DNA from: Insolitispirillum peregrinum
Lineage (GTDB): Bacteria > Pseudomonadota > Alphaproteobacteria > Rhodospirillales > Rhodospirillaceae
Length of the DNA stretch: 20,885 nt
Direction: 5' to 3' (one strand)
Assembly (NCBI RefSeq): GCF_042665255.1
Contig: NZ_JBHTCD010000052.1
A program made the translations under genes and the position numbers. The notes under the pieces are model-generated. The model saw only the letters and a program-made list of their open reading frames with translations, had not been told where the DNA came from and did not search any database. Below, one piece after another: positions 6,726-15,532 of the stretch. The stretch's first letter is position 1. Each line of letters starts with the position of its first letter.

Positions 6726-6768
6726 CTGGGGCCGACTGGCCCCAGCGGGGTGTGGGGCAGCGCCCCGC
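6726..6768 (-). repeat. Two-hairpin repeat downstream of rodA (copy R1)
   Basis: Hairpin 1: CTGGGGCC / GGCCCCAG with a GACT loop (6726-6745). Hairpin 2: GTGGGGC / GCCCCGC around AGC (6752-6768). It is homologous to 17920-17962, which has the same two hairpins with compensatory substitutions. It starts about 24 bp after the rodA stop codon and has no T-run, so it looks like a REP-type 3'-end element and not a classical terminator. Confidence 0.7.
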
Positions 6769-6791
6769 GCCCTTCCTTCAAACCCCGCAGC

Positions 6792-7952
6792 CTAGAAATC
6801 ATCATACCCCCCGCGATGGCCGATCTGCACATTGCGGTGGATGTGAACGCTCATCAGGACGCCAAAGCCGATCATCAGGGTCATCATCGCCGTGCCGCCA
6901 TAGCTGATCAGCGGCAGCGGCACGCCGACCACCGGGATCAGGCCCATCACCATCGCGCTGTTGATGAACACATAGAGGAAAAAGGTGGTGGTGATCCCCA
7001 TGGCGACCAGACGGCCAAAGTGGTGGCGGCTGCGCAAAGCGATGACATAGCCATAGACCAGCACCAGCACATACAGGCCGAGCAGGACCATGCCGCCGAC
7101 CATTCCGAATTCTTCTGACAGCATGGTAAAGATGAAATCGGTCTGGTGCTCGGGCAGGAAGTTGAGGTGACTCTGGCTGCCGAGCATATAGCCCTTGCCA
7201 AAGATACCGCCCGAGCCGAGGGCGATCTTGGACTGGGTGATGTGATAGCCAGCCCCCAGCGGGTCACGCTCGGGGTTGAGGAAGATCAGCACGCGGTTTT
7301 TCTGATAGTCATGCAGGAACTGCCACGCCACCGGAATGGCGGCAATACCGCCGCCGATGGTGACGATGAACACCAGCTTGCGCACACCGGCGACAAAGGC
7401 AATGGCGGCGGCCCCCATCAACAGCATCAGGGCGGTGCCGAGGTCGGGTTGCTTCATCACCAGCCCGACCGGGACCAGCACCATCATTAACGGGATGAAC
7501 AAAAAGCTCAGACGGCGGCTTTCGTCGATGCTGGCACCGTGGAAATAGCGCCCCAAGGCCAGCACCAGCGCGATTTTCATCACTTCGGATGGCTGAAGCT
7601 GGATAAAGCCGAGGTCGATCCACCGCTGGGCACCCATCCCGATGGTGCCCTTGATCTCGACGGCGACCAGAAAGACCAGTGCGATGCCGTAAAAGATATA
7701 GGCGTAGCGGATCATCTGGCGGACGTCGATCATCGCCACGACCAGCATCATCACCAACCCGACGGCATAGCGGGTCATCTGGCGCGAGGCCCACGGATCC
7801 CAATTGCCATCGGCGGCGGAGTACAGCATCAGGAAGCCGATGCTGGAAATCAGGGTGATCAACAGGACCAGCGACCAGCTGACCGCCCATAGCTTCTCGC
7901 CCAGGCTCATTTCGCCCCGACGCAGACGACGGGAAAGAAAATCGACAGCCAT
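6792..7952 (-). CDS. rodA: RodA, SEDS peptidoglycan glycosyltransferase
   Basis: 386 aa, a full-length SEDS-family protein with about ten membrane segments. RodA polymerises lipid II glycan strands for cell elongation in complex with PBP2. Diagnostic sequence includes GAQRWIDLG with conserved W111, QPSEVMKIALV at 120-130, KQPDLGTALM near 167-176, and FLPEHQTDFIFTMLSEEFG carrying the conserved aspartate D272. The C-terminal GVPLPLISYGGT motif is also present. The start at 7952 has an AGGAGG site 8 bases upstream. It lies 47 bp after the mrdA stop and is the last gene of the mre-mrd operon. The two-hairpin repeat follows it. Identity is secure. Confidence 0.97.
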   Translation of the reverse strand: MAVDFLSRRLRRGEMSLGEKLWAVSWSLVLLITLISSIGFLMLYSAADGNWDPWASRQMTRYAVGLVMMLVVAMIDVRQMIRYAYIFYGIALVFLVAVEIKGTIGMGAQRWIDLGFIQLQPSEVMKIALVLALGRYFHGASIDESRRLSFLFIPLMMVLVPVGLVMKQPDLGTALMLLMGAAAIAFVAGVRKLVFIVTIGGGIAAIPVAWQFLHDYQKNRVLIFLNPERDPLGAGYHITQSKIALGSGGIFGKGYMLGSQSHLNFLPEHQTDFIFTMLSEEFGMVGGMVLLGLYVLVLVYGYVIALRSRHHFGRLVAMGITTTFFLYVFINSAMVMGLIPVVGVPLPLISYGGTAMMTLMIGFGVLMSVHIHRNVQIGHRGGYDDF

Positions 7953-7999
7953 CTGTCAGGCCTCCTGCCGGAAAGGGATGCGGGTGCAAACAGACACGA

Positions 8000-10024
8000 T
8001 TACTCGGTGCCCTGGGTATCTTCGTCCATGCCGCCGGGGGTGTCGTCGCTGCCGGGGGCATCGTCGGGGGCGGCGGTGTCGCTGGCGGGCTGCTGTTGCG
8101 GCTGGGCCTGCGAAGAGGTGGTCTGCTGCGGCTGTTGCTGCGGCTGTTGTGGCGAATGCGACGGGGCGCGGTCCTTGGTATGGCCGACCGGGTCGAGCTT
8201 CAGGCATTCCATCATGATTTTCTGGGCAATCGGAGCCGCCACCGCCGAGCCGCCGCCGCCGTGTTCGACCACCACCGAGATAACATAGCGCGGCGATTCA
8301 TAGGGCGCAAAGCAGACGAACAGCGCATGGTCGCGCCGTTCCCACGGCAGGTCTTCGTTCTTGATCACCCCGTTGTCGCGCTCGGACTTGGAAATCCGGC
8401 GCACCTGTGCGGTGCCGGTCTTGCCAGCCATGTCGGCACCGAATTCCGGCGGCAGCTTGACGCGCCAGGCCGTGCCATAGGGACCGTTGACCACTTCCCA
8501 CATGCCGCGCTTGGCCAGTTGAATGGCGGTGCGTGATACCCCCAGATCGGGCGGAGTTGGCGGAGTGCGCGGGACCAGATGGTCACCGTCGATCTGCATC
8601 TTGGTCAGGATCGGCTTGATGCCCAGCCCGCCATTGGCAATGCGCGAGGTCATCACCGCCAATTGCAGGGGGGTGGTGGTGATATAGCCTTGCCCGATCC
8701 CGGCCACCAGCGATTCCCCGGGGTGCCAGACATCGCCCATCACCGCCTGTTTCCACCGGCGGTCGGGGATCAGGCCGCCCTTTTCCTTCGGCAGACCGAC
8801 GCCGGTCGGTGCCCCCAGACCAAACCGGCGCGCCATGTCGGCGATGCGGTCAATGCCAAGACGGCGGGCGACTTCGTAGAAATAGACGTCGCACGAATTT
8901 TTCAGCGCCCCGACCATATCCATGTTGCCATGGCCACCCTTTTTCCAGCAGTGGAAGCGGGCGTTGCCCATGGTCATGTGGCCGGGGCAATTGACGGTCT
9001 GTTCCGGCTTGATCACCCCGGCTTCATAGGCGGCCATCGCCACCACCATCTTGAAGGTCGAGCCGGGGGCGTACTGTCCGGCAATCGGTTTGTTGGCCAG
9101 CGGCGATTTCGGGCTGCTGGTCAGCGTTTTCCATTCTTCGTTGGTCAGGCCACGGTTAAAGGCGTTGGGGTCATAGGCGGGCTGGGAGACCATGGCGAGA
9201 ACTTCGCCGGTCATGCAGTCCATCACCACCACCGTGCCGCTTTCCTCGCCCAGAGCCTTGGAGGCGGCTTCCTGAATGCGGATGTCGATGGTCAGAACCA
9301 CGTCTTCGCCCGGCTGGCCGTCGGTGCGCGACAGCTCGCGGATCATGCGGCCCAAGGCATTGACTTCGACCTGACTGTTGCCTCCCTTGCCGCGCAGGGG
9401 AAGATCGGCTTCGCGCTCGATGCCGTCCTTGCCGATGCGGAAGCCCGGCAGTTCCAGCAACGGGTCGCCGGTCAGGTCGTTTTCCGACACCGAGGCGACA
9501 TAGCCCAGAACGTGCGCCACATCCGCGCCATAGGGGTAAAGGCGGGCCAGACCTTCGTCGATCACGATCCCCGGCAGGTCGGGGGCGTTGACCTGAATGC
9601 TGGCCATTTCTTCCCAGGTCAGGTTTTCGCGGATGGTCACCGGCACAAAGCTGCGCTTGCGGCGGATTTCACGCGCAATGCGCTGGCGGTCATAGTCGGT
9701 CAGCGGAATGATGTTCGACAGCGCATCCAGCGTCGCCTGTTGATCCTGAATCTTTTCCGAGATCAACAGGACACGGAAATTCTGCTGGTTGATCGCCAGC
9801 GGCTCGCCGAACCGGTCCATGATGCGGCCTCGGGGGGGCGGCAACAGACGCAGGTTGATGCGGTTTTCATCCGACAGGGTGCGGTATTTGTCGGCCTCGA
9901 TGACCTGTAAATAATACATGCGCCCGACCAGTGCGCCGATCAGCACGCCTTTGCCAGCCCCTAACAGGGCCATACGGCGTGTAAACAGTTTCGCGCGGTC
10001 GCCGTCGCGATGCCTGCCTACCAT
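8000..10024 (-). CDS. mrdA: Penicillin-binding protein 2 (elongation transpeptidase)
   Basis: 674 aa class B PBP that cross-links glycan strands made by RodA. The N-terminus has a single membrane anchor at about residues 19-41. The PBP dimerisation domain starts at RGRIMDRFGEPLA (65-77). The transpeptidase domain carries the catalytic STFK (S322-K325), SCD (377-379, the SxN position) and KTGT (535-538). The start at 10024 is preceded by CAGGAGTG. It lies 60 bp after mreD. Unusual is the C-terminal tail from about residue 617, rich in Q, P and S and then D/G, roughly 55 residues beyond the usual end of PBP2, coded by repetitive CAG/CAA-type codons. Such tails occur in some alphaproteobacterial PBP2s; it lies in the periplasm and is probably disordered. 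Confidence 0.97.
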   Translation of the reverse strand: MVGRHRDGDRAKLFTRRMALLGAGKGVLIGALVGRMYYLQVIEADKYRTLSDENRINLRLLPPPRGRIMDRFGEPLAINQQNFRVLLISEKIQDQQATLDALSNIIPLTDYDRQRIAREIRRKRSFVPVTIRENLTWEEMASIQVNAPDLPGIVIDEGLARLYPYGADVAHVLGYVASVSENDLTGDPLLELPGFRIGKDGIEREADLPLRGKGGNSQVEVNALGRMIRELSRTDGQPGEDVVLTIDIRIQEAASKALGEESGTVVVMDCMTGEVLAMVSQPAYDPNAFNRGLTNEEWKTLTSSPKSPLANKPIAGQYAPGSTFKMVVAMAAYEAGVIKPEQTVNCPGHMTMGNARFHCWKKGGHGNMDMVGALKNSCDVYFYEVARRLGIDRIADMARRFGLGAPTGVGLPKEKGGLIPDRRWKQAVMGDVWHPGESLVAGIGQGYITTTPLQLAVMTSRIANGGLGIKPILTKMQIDGDHLVPRTPPTPPDLGVSRTAIQLAKRGMWEVVNGPYGTAWRVKLPPEFGADMAGKTGTAQVRRISKSERDNGVIKNEDLPWERRDHALFVCFAPYESPRYVISVVVEHGGGGSAVAAPIAQKIMMECLKLDPVGHTKDRAPSHSPQQPQQQPQQTTSSQAQPQQQPASDTAAPDDAPGSDDTPGGMDEDTQGTE

Positions 10025-10084
10025 GGTGTCACTCCTGATGGACCTGAATTACTGGATGAAACGTGGAGCCGGGGGCCGGTTGAA

Positions 10085-10600
10085 TCAGACATCGCGCAAC
10101 AGGGCGATATGCAGGCGAACCAGCAGCCAGCCAATGACCGGGTACATCGCAACCGTCATCAGATAAGCGTAAAAGGGGGCCTCGGGGCTGACAAGGGCAC
10201 CGTTGACCGCCGAAATGCTCAGCCAGCGCAGCAGCGATGCTCCGCCTGCCACCAGCACAAAGGCACCCCAGGTGACGGTGAACGACTTGCCGTTAAAGAA
10301 CTTGTACTGGTGGAGAACCCCGGCATGGACCACCAGCAGGACCAGCGAACCGATCCCCAGCGGCGCGCCCGAGATGGTGTCTTCCAGCAGGCCGACAGCA
10401 AACACCACGCCATAGCCCATCAGGTCGGGGCGGTGTGCCGCCCAGTAATAGACGGCAATCAGCGACAGCATCGGGCCGATGCGCACCAGACCGGGGACGT
10501 GGGACGGGATGATGGCCACCAGAACCAGCAGCAGCGTCGTCACCATCGGTACTTGATGGCGGGCAAAGGTATCAAGCCGTTGCCAGAATGTGGGACGCAT
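10085..10600 (-). CDS. mreD: Rod shape-determining protein MreD
   Basis: 171 aa, five to six predicted hydrophobic membrane segments, the usual size and composition of MreD. MreD is an inner-membrane partner of MreC and the MreB/RodA/PBP2 elongasome. The family-typical segment near residues 62-95 (LMGYGVVFAVGLLEDTISGAPLG, where the acidic E/D pair before the small-residue turn is conserved) supports the call, as does its position between mreC and mrdA. The start at 10600 has AAGGAA upstream. Sequence conservation is low in this family, so context carries much of the weight. Confidence 0.92.
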   Translation of the reverse strand: MRPTFWQRLDTFARHQVPMVTTLLLVLVAIIPSHVPGLVRIGPMLSLIAVYYWAAHRPDLMGYGVVFAVGLLEDTISGAPLGIGSLVLLVVHAGVLHQYKFFNGKSFTVTWGAFVLVAGGASLLRWLSISAVNGALVSPEAPFYAYLMTVAMYPVIGWLLVRLHIALLRDV

Positions 10601-10646
10601 GGCTCAGGGTTCCTTGGGCAGACTACGGATCAACGGGACAGCAACA

Positions 10647-10700
10647 CCCCATCCCCCGCTCGACCGGCGGGAAATGGGGCGAATGCGGCCGGACAGGCCG
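10647..10700 (-). other. Hairpins in the mreC-mreD spacer
   Basis: CCCCAT (10647-10652) pairs with ATGGGG (10674-10679) around an inner CCCGC/GCGGG stem, and CGGCC/GGCCG forms a second small hairpin next to the mreC stop. There is no T-run. The 102-bp spacer holds no gene; it may affect relative expression or mRNA processing of the downstream genes. Confidence 0.45.
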
Positions 10701-10702
10701 GG

Positions 10703-11584
10703 TCAGCGTTTGCTGTCGGCTTTGCTGGTCGGCGGAGCGATATCGGACAGGATACCGGACAACCCGAAATCAATGATCCGCACATAACTCAGGCGGTCAC
10801 GCTGGAAATAGGGTTCGATCTTGACATCGGTGTCGCTGACCGCCGTCACCACCCCCACCGGCAGGCCGGGCGGGAAGGCCCCGGCATCGCCCGAGGTCAC
10901 CACCCGGTCACCGGGAACGATTGACTGCAGGGCTTTCAGGAACAACAGGCGTGGCCGGTCGGTGTTGTCACCGGCCAGAATCGCCCGCTGACCGGCATTG
11001 CCGACCATCACCGGAATACGAGAGCTGATGTCGGTGATCAGCAGGACGCGGGCCGAGCGGCGGCCAGCCTCGGAAATGCGGCCCACCAGACCTTCGCCGG
11101 ACATCACCGCCTGACCCTTTTCCACCGTGTCCTGTTCCCCGGCGGTGACCAGCAGCGACTGGGCAAACGAGCCGCCGGTGTCGGCAACCACGCGCGCCGA
11201 GACAAAGCTCGATTGCGGTTCGGGGACGAAGTTCAGCAGCGATTTCAGGGATTCGCTTTGGGTTTCCAGCTGGCGGGCGGTGGTCTGCCAGCGCAGCAGG
11301 CGTTCGTTTTCCTGCCGCAGGCGGCGGTTTTCTTCGCGGATGCCGATCAGTTCGCGCACGTTGTCGACCATTTCGGCGACGCTGGAGGCCGGGCGGGACA
11401 TCATGTCGATGGCCGGCGCAACGGCGTCGGTGGCGGTGGTGCGGAACCGCTCGACCAGCAGGATGTCGGCCTTTCCCAGCAGCATCAGGGCGAACGACGC
11501 CCCGACCAGCAGGACAAGAGCAAAGCGTGCGACGAGAGAACGGATGTGCCCCAGACGGGACGGACTCGCAGACGGCTGCTTCAC
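10703..11584 (-). CDS. mreC: Rod shape-determining protein MreC
   Basis: 293 aa from GTG 11584, chosen because AGGGT precedes it and because about 15 residues before the membrane anchor is typical. An earlier GTG at 11632 would add 16 residues but has no ribosome site. The membrane anchor is ARFALVLLVGASFALMLLG (about 18-36). A coiled coil follows (about 75-115, IGIREENRRLRQENERLLRW). The beta-rich periplasmic MreC core continues to about residue 280 (VVADTGGSFAQSLLV, GLVGRISEAG, LFLKALQSIVPGDRVVTSG). MreC forms periplasmic filaments that activate PBP2/RodA. Second gene of the operon. Confidence 0.95.
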   Translation of the reverse strand: MKQPSASPSRLGHIRSLVARFALVLLVGASFALMLLGKADILLVERFRTTATDAVAPAIDMMSRPASSVAEMVDNVRELIGIREENRRLRQENERLLRWQTTARQLETQSESLKSLLNFVPEPQSSFVSARVVADTGGSFAQSLLVTAGEQDTVEKGQAVMSGEGLVGRISEAGRRSARVLLITDISSRIPVMVGNAGQRAILAGDNTDRPRLLFLKALQSIVPGDRVVTSGDAGAFPPGLPVGVVTAVSDTDVKIEPYFQRDRLSYVRIIDFGLSGILSDIAPPTSKADSKR

Positions 11585-11666
11585 GGACACAAGACCCTGA
11601 TGCCAGAGAAAACCAAAGGCGGCACAGATCACCGGGGAGAAACGGACCCGACCGCAACAACGGGAA

Positions 11667-11693
11667 CCGGCCAGCAGGGGAGGTGCTGGCCGG
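11667..11693 (-). other. Strong hairpin between mreB and mreC
   Basis: CCGGCCAGCA (11667-11676) and TGCTGGCCGG (11684-11693) form a perfect 10-bp GC-rich stem with a 7-base loop, 10 bases after the mreB stop. There is no T-run on the minus strand. It could act as a 3' stabiliser of an mreB-only transcript or an attenuator, letting MreB be made in excess over MreCD. Confidence 0.6.
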
Positions 11694-11702
11694 TGGGTAG
11701 GC

Positions 11703-12743
11703 TTAGTACATTGAGGTCAGGACGTTTCTGAGTTTTTTCATTTCCTCGAGAGCACGTCCGGTCCCCAGCGCCACGCAGCTGAGCGGGTCGTCGGCAATCG
11801 ACACCGGCAGGCCGGTGGACACCCGCAGCACGTAGTCGAGGTTGGTCAGCAGTGCGCCACCGCCGGTCAGCACGATACCCTTGTCGACGATATCGGCGGC
11901 CAGTTCGGGGGCGGTGTGTTCCAGCGCGACCTTCACCGCTTCGACGATCTGGCTGACCGGTTCGGCCAGACTTTCGGCGATCTGGCGTTCGGACACGATC
12001 AGTTCCTTGGGCACGCCGTTCATCAGGTCGCGGCCCTTGATCTCGATGGTGCGGCCTTCGCCGTCTTCGGGCGGGCAGGCGCAGCCGATGTCTTTCTTGA
12101 TGCGCTCGGCCGAACCTTCACCCACCAGCAGATTGTGGTTGCGGCGGATGTAGGCGATGATCGATTCGTCCATCTTGTCGCCGCCAACGCGCACGCTGCG
12201 GGCATAGACGATACCGCCCAGCGACAGCACGGCGACTTCGGTGGTGCCGCCGCCGATGTCAACGACCATCGAACCGGTCGGTTCGGTCACCGGCAGGCCG
12301 GCCCCAATGGCGGCAGCCATCGGTTCTTCGATCAGGTACACGCGGCGGGCACCAGCCTGCTCGGCGCTTTCCTGAATGGCGCGGCGTTCAACGGCGGTCG
12401 AGCCGGACGGCACGCAAATGATCACCATCGGGCTGGCGAACGAACGACGATTGTGCACCTTGCGGATAAAGTGCTTGATCATCTCTTCGGCGACTTCGAA
12501 GTCGGCGATCACGCCATCGCGCAGCGGGCGAATGGCCTGAATGTTGCCGGGGGTACGGCCCAGCATCTGCTTGGCTTCGTCGCCAACGGCAAGAACCTGT
12601 TTCTTGCCCTTGACCTCGGCAATCGCAACCACGGACGGCTCGTTCAGAACGATGCCGCGTCCTTTAACATAGACCAGCGTGTTTGCGGTCCCTAGGTCAA
12701 TCGCCATGTCGGCGGACAGCCATCCGGCCAGCCTGGAGAACAT
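11703..12743 (-). CDS. mreB: Actin-like cytoskeletal protein MreB
   Basis: 346 aa, full length. It has the N-terminal amphipathic segment MFSRLAGWLSAD for membrane binding and the ATPase phosphate-1 motif DLGTANT (16-22). Phosphate-2 is DIGGGTTEVAVLS and the adenosine motif is TGGGALL. MreB polymerises on the inner membrane and guides the RodA/PBP2 complex through MreCD. The start at 12743 has GAGGAA 5 bases upstream. It is the first gene of the mre operon, with a long leader and no gene for about 660 bp upstream. Confidence 0.98.
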   Translation of the reverse strand: MFSRLAGWLSADMAIDLGTANTLVYVKGRGIVLNEPSVVAIAEVKGKKQVLAVGDEAKQMLGRTPGNIQAIRPLRDGVIADFEVAEEMIKHFIRKVHNRRSFASPMVIICVPSGSTAVERRAIQESAEQAGARRVYLIEEPMAAAIGAGLPVTEPTGSMVVDIGGGTTEVAVLSLGGIVYARSVRVGGDKMDESIIAYIRRNHNLLVGEGSAERIKKDIGCACPPEDGEGRTIEIKGRDLMNGVPKELIVSERQIAESLAEPVSQIVEAVKVALEHTAPELAADIVDKGIVLTGGGALLTNLDYVLRVSTGLPVSIADDPLSCVALGTGRALEEMKKLRNVLTSMY

Positions 12744-13406
12744 ATTTCCTCACTCAAGCGAAAGTCTTGTGGGTTCAGATAACCAAAAAGCCCGCCTGTC
12801 TCCAGGCAGTCGATCGACTCTTGCAACATTGTAATCGTTGGCCGTCGTTTCCTTCGGCCTCCGGGGGTCAGGCGCTGCGTTCCTGAAACCCGGCTTTGGG
12901 TGCTGGCACCGTTCTGCCCATTCCCCACATACGGACCCCGTTCCCCCCGGATGGGTCCGCTGACAGTACCATGGTGCGGCAACCGTTCCCTTTGCCACAG
13001 GCCGCGGTGTTTATCAACCCGCAGCCTTGGAACTGCAAGCAGAAAGGCCATGCTGAATCGTCTTTTCCTCTCTGCCGGTCGTTTCTGGCTGGCGACCGGG
13101 GTCAACAGCTGAAAAAACGGGCAGGACAGGCCAAGCCGGTTCAGCGGGTCGTCTGCTGTGAGGCGTTGTTGTCGTTTGTGGAACAGAAGGCGCAACACCA
13201 CGAGCGAGGAGCCGTTACAGACAGGGGTAGAGGCTGCCTCTTGTGCTGTCGGCTGCTGGTATGAAAGAGGCGATGGCCCCTGAAAGTCAACAGTGAACAG
13301 CCCCGCAGAGTCACTTTCTTGCTGCATTGCGGCGGATTGCGCCTTTGCTACGACTTTGTGACAAGGACGTCGCGAAAATGCCTGAAAAAAGCCACTTTTC
13401 GTTCGG
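12744..13406. other. Gene-free upstream region of the mre operon
   Basis: 663 bp with no ORF of convincing composition. It should hold the mreB promoter(s). On the minus strand a possible -10 TACAAT lies at 12828-12833 without a good -35, and TTGACT (13285-13290) with TTTCAT (13261-13266, 18-bp spacer) is a weak distal candidate. A perfect 12-bp palindrome AGTCGATCGACT is at 12808-12819, and CGGACCC/GGGTCCG arms are near 12935-12960. The end next to 13406 has a weak hairpin (AGCC...GGCT then T6) that may terminate the membrane-protein transcript. Confidence 0.5.
12785..12819 (-). promoter_or_regulatory. Hairpin and palindrome in the mreB leader
   Basis: On the minus strand the palindrome AGTCGATCGACT is followed by the hairpin GCCTG-GAGA-CAGGC and then GGGCTTTTT, about 40 bases before the mreB start. 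This resembles a weak intrinsic terminator or attenuator in the leader. The 5-bp stem and the GGGC gap before the T-run make true termination doubtful. Confidence 0.35.
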
Positions 13407-14192
13407 CTAAAGTTCGCTTTTTGGTGGGTGCAGAGTCTGCCATTGCTGTTGCCGATGGCTTTGCCATGCGGCGGCGCTGACGGCGGCGGCGGTCAGGACG
13501 GTCAGCACCATGCCCAGATTCGACAGCACAATCAAAAGAGCCCCCAACGCCTTGCCGCTGTCGGCGGCGGTCTTGAACAGCGGCAGGACCACCAGCCCAA
13601 CCACAAGGTTACTGACAATCACCGTGATGGCCAGCCCGCCAAGGGTGGCGAGGGCGCAGGACCATCGCAAGGCCCATGGCAGGGGAGGCAAGGGGCGGCC
13701 GGGGCTGGTCTCTGCCGGAGCAATCTGCGCCACGCTCAGCAGCCACCCCCCGCCCGCCAGTACGGACGCCACCAGCGTGGCCCAGGCCAGCCCGCTCTGA
13801 CCATGGGCGGCGGCGGCGATGATCAGCACCGGGGCGAGCGATAATCCCCACAGGATGACGCCGTGGAAACCCTGATGGCGCCACTCTGCCGCCCGGCGTG
13901 GCGAACTGAGCGCATCGGCACTGGGCAGGACGCCAGCGGGGCGGACCACCACCCGTGCCGCCTGCGCCATGCCCAGCGGCGCCAGATACAGCCAGGCCAG
14001 CAGGGTTGGCCCATAGGGCAGGGGAATCTCCAGACCGCTGCCACTGCTCAGCCAGCGGAACAGCGGGCCGGAGACCAGCACATCAACCGCCATGCCTGCG
14101 GCCCAGAGCATGGCCAGAAAGGCTCCGCGCCTAGAGAGGATTTCGGCACAGGCCGCAAGGGAGGCTCGCCAAAGGGGGGCGGGGATGGGCAT
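13407..14192 (-). CDS. Polytopic membrane protein of unknown function
   Basis: 261 aa from ATG 14192, preceded by GGAG 8 bases upstream; an earlier in-frame ATG at 14258 would overlap the MFS gene and adds a proline-rich segment. There are about six hydrophobic helices (near 19-45, 57-80, 108-128, 133-155, 182-210 and 217-245), several long and rich in A, G and V. I recognise no family motif. It lies 34 bp after the MFS transporter stop on the same strand and is probably co-transcribed. It could be an accessory membrane subunit or simply a neighbour. The short C-terminal tail is hydrophilic (HRQQQWQTLHPPKSEL). Confidence 0.75.
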   Translation of the reverse strand: MPIPAPLWRASLAACAEILSRRGAFLAMLWAAGMAVDVLVSGPLFRWLSSGSGLEIPLPYGPTLLAWLYLAPLGMAQAARVVVRPAGVLPSADALSSPRRAAEWRHQGFHGVILWGLSLAPVLIIAAAAHGQSGLAWATLVASVLAGGGWLLSVAQIAPAETSPGRPLPPLPWALRWSCALATLGGLAITVIVSNLVVGLVVLPLFKTAADSGKALGALLIVLSNLGMVLTVLTAAAVSAAAWQSHRQQQWQTLHPPKSEL

Positions 14193-14226
14193 TGCAACGG
14201 CTCCGTGTGGCGGAAAGGGCGGTGCT

Positions 14227-15414
14227 TCAGCTTGCCACCACCGGCTTGCGGCGGGCAACGATCATCGCCCACACCCACAGCAGGAATCCGCCAAAGGCCA
14301 GCAGGCTGCCGACCCAGCCCGACGAGGCCCAGCCCCAGCCCGCCGCAATCGCCAGCCCGGCCAGCCATGGTCCCAGCGCGTTGGCAAAGTTGAAGGCACT
14401 GTGATTCAGCGCCGCCGCCAGCGTTTGGGCGTCGCCCGCCACATCCATCAGGCGGGTTTGCAGGATCGGCCCCAATCCGCCGCCAAAGCCGATCAGGATC
14501 ACCACCCCGGTCACCAGCCACGGCGAGCCGGTGGCCGCCGGATAGAGGGCCAGAGCCACCGTGCTCCACAGTAACAGAATCCCTGCCGCCCACATGTGGA
14601 TGCGGTCAGCGGCCCACGCCGCCGTCAGATTGCCGATCACCAGCCCAACCCCCAGCAGACTGAGGACCAGCGGCACCTGTTGCGCGCTGAGGCCGGTGAC
14701 CTCCATCAGGGTCGAGGCGAGATAGGTATAGACGGCAAACAGCCCGCCAAAGCCAATCGCCCCGATGCCCAGCGTCAGCCATACCTGACCCCGAACCAGC
14801 GCCCCCAGTTCGCGCAACGGGCTGGCCCCCGGACGGGGCTTGTCCATTGGTGCATAGCGGGCGACCAGCGCCACGGTCAGCAAGGCCAGCACCGCCACCA
14901 CCGCAAAGCCCCAGCGCCAGCCAAAATGCTGCCCCAGCAGGTTGGCAAACGGCACGCCGATGATGGTGGCAACCGACAGCCCCAGCATCATGCGCGCCAC
15001 CGACTGCGCTCGTTTCTGCGGCGGCACCAGCGACACCGCCACCAGTGCCGCCACTCCGAAATAGGCCCCGTGCGGCACGCCGCTGAAAAAGCGGAAGATC
15101 ATCATCCATGTATAGGACGGCGACAGCGCGGTCAGGGCATTGCCCACCGCAAACATGGCCATCAGTGCCAGCAGCACCGTTTTGCGCGGCAGCCGCGCCG
15201 CCATCACCGCCAGCACCGGCGCCCCCAGCACCACCCCCAGCGCATAGGCGCTGATGGTGTGGCCTGCGGTTGGCTCGTCAATGTGGAGGTCACGCGCAAA
15301 GTAGGGCAGCAAACTCATCGAGGCGAATTCGGTGGTGCCAATGGCAAATCCCCCCATCGCCAGCGCAAACAACACCAGCCCCGGCGACAGCGGGGCGGAG
15401 GGGTGGGACGCCAT
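14227..15414 (-). CDS. MFS transporter, DHA1 family (AraJ/YdhP-like)
   Basis: 395 aa with twelve predicted membrane helices. The N-terminal GGFAIGTTEFASMSLLPYFA, followed by TAGHTISAYALGVVLGAPV, is characteristic of the AraJ/YdhP/CmlA-like branch of drug:H+ antiporters. The loop after helix 2 carries ARLPRK in the place of MFS motif A. Helix 5 contains the motif-C-like GLSVATIIGVPFANLLGQ. It probably exports small molecules by proton antiport; the substrate cannot be told. The start at 15414 has AGGAGA 6 bases upstream. No adjacent regulator gene is seen. Confidence 0.92.
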   Translation of the reverse strand: MASHPSAPLSPGLVLFALAMGGFAIGTTEFASMSLLPYFARDLHIDEPTAGHTISAYALGVVLGAPVLAVMAARLPRKTVLLALMAMFAVGNALTALSPSYTWMMIFRFFSGVPHGAYFGVAALVAVSLVPPQKRAQSVARMMLGLSVATIIGVPFANLLGQHFGWRWGFAVVAVLALLTVALVARYAPMDKPRPGASPLRELGALVRGQVWLTLGIGAIGFGGLFAVYTYLASTLMEVTGLSAQQVPLVLSLLGVGLVIGNLTAAWAADRIHMWAAGILLLWSTVALALYPAATGSPWLVTGVVILIGFGGGLGPILQTRLMDVAGDAQTLAAALNHSAFNFANALGPWLAGLAIAAGWGWASSGWVGSLLAFGGFLLWVWAMIVARRKPVVAS

Positions 15415-15532
15415 GTCTGGTCTCCTGAAGAGCGAGAGAGGGCGCTATATGTCGGCAAATTTGCTGCAATGCAAGAGACGCTCCCCTGATGAGGGGGACC
15501 GCTTTGCAAGAGGCGGTTGTATCACTCCACTG

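Noticed and set aside
8579..9910. 443-aa open frame on the + strand
   Set aside because: It lies fully antisense to mrdA, whose active-site motifs are intact; the H/G/D-rich composition is that of a GC-rich shadow frame.
12692..13327. 211-aa open frame on the minus strand upstream of mreB
   Set aside because: It overlaps the mreB start in another frame, has low-complexity basic/proline composition, lacks a ribosome site and has no recognisable motif.
14596..15489. 297-aa open frame on the + strand
   Set aside because: It is antisense to the MFS transporter and rich in H, Q and R, as expected of a shadow frame.
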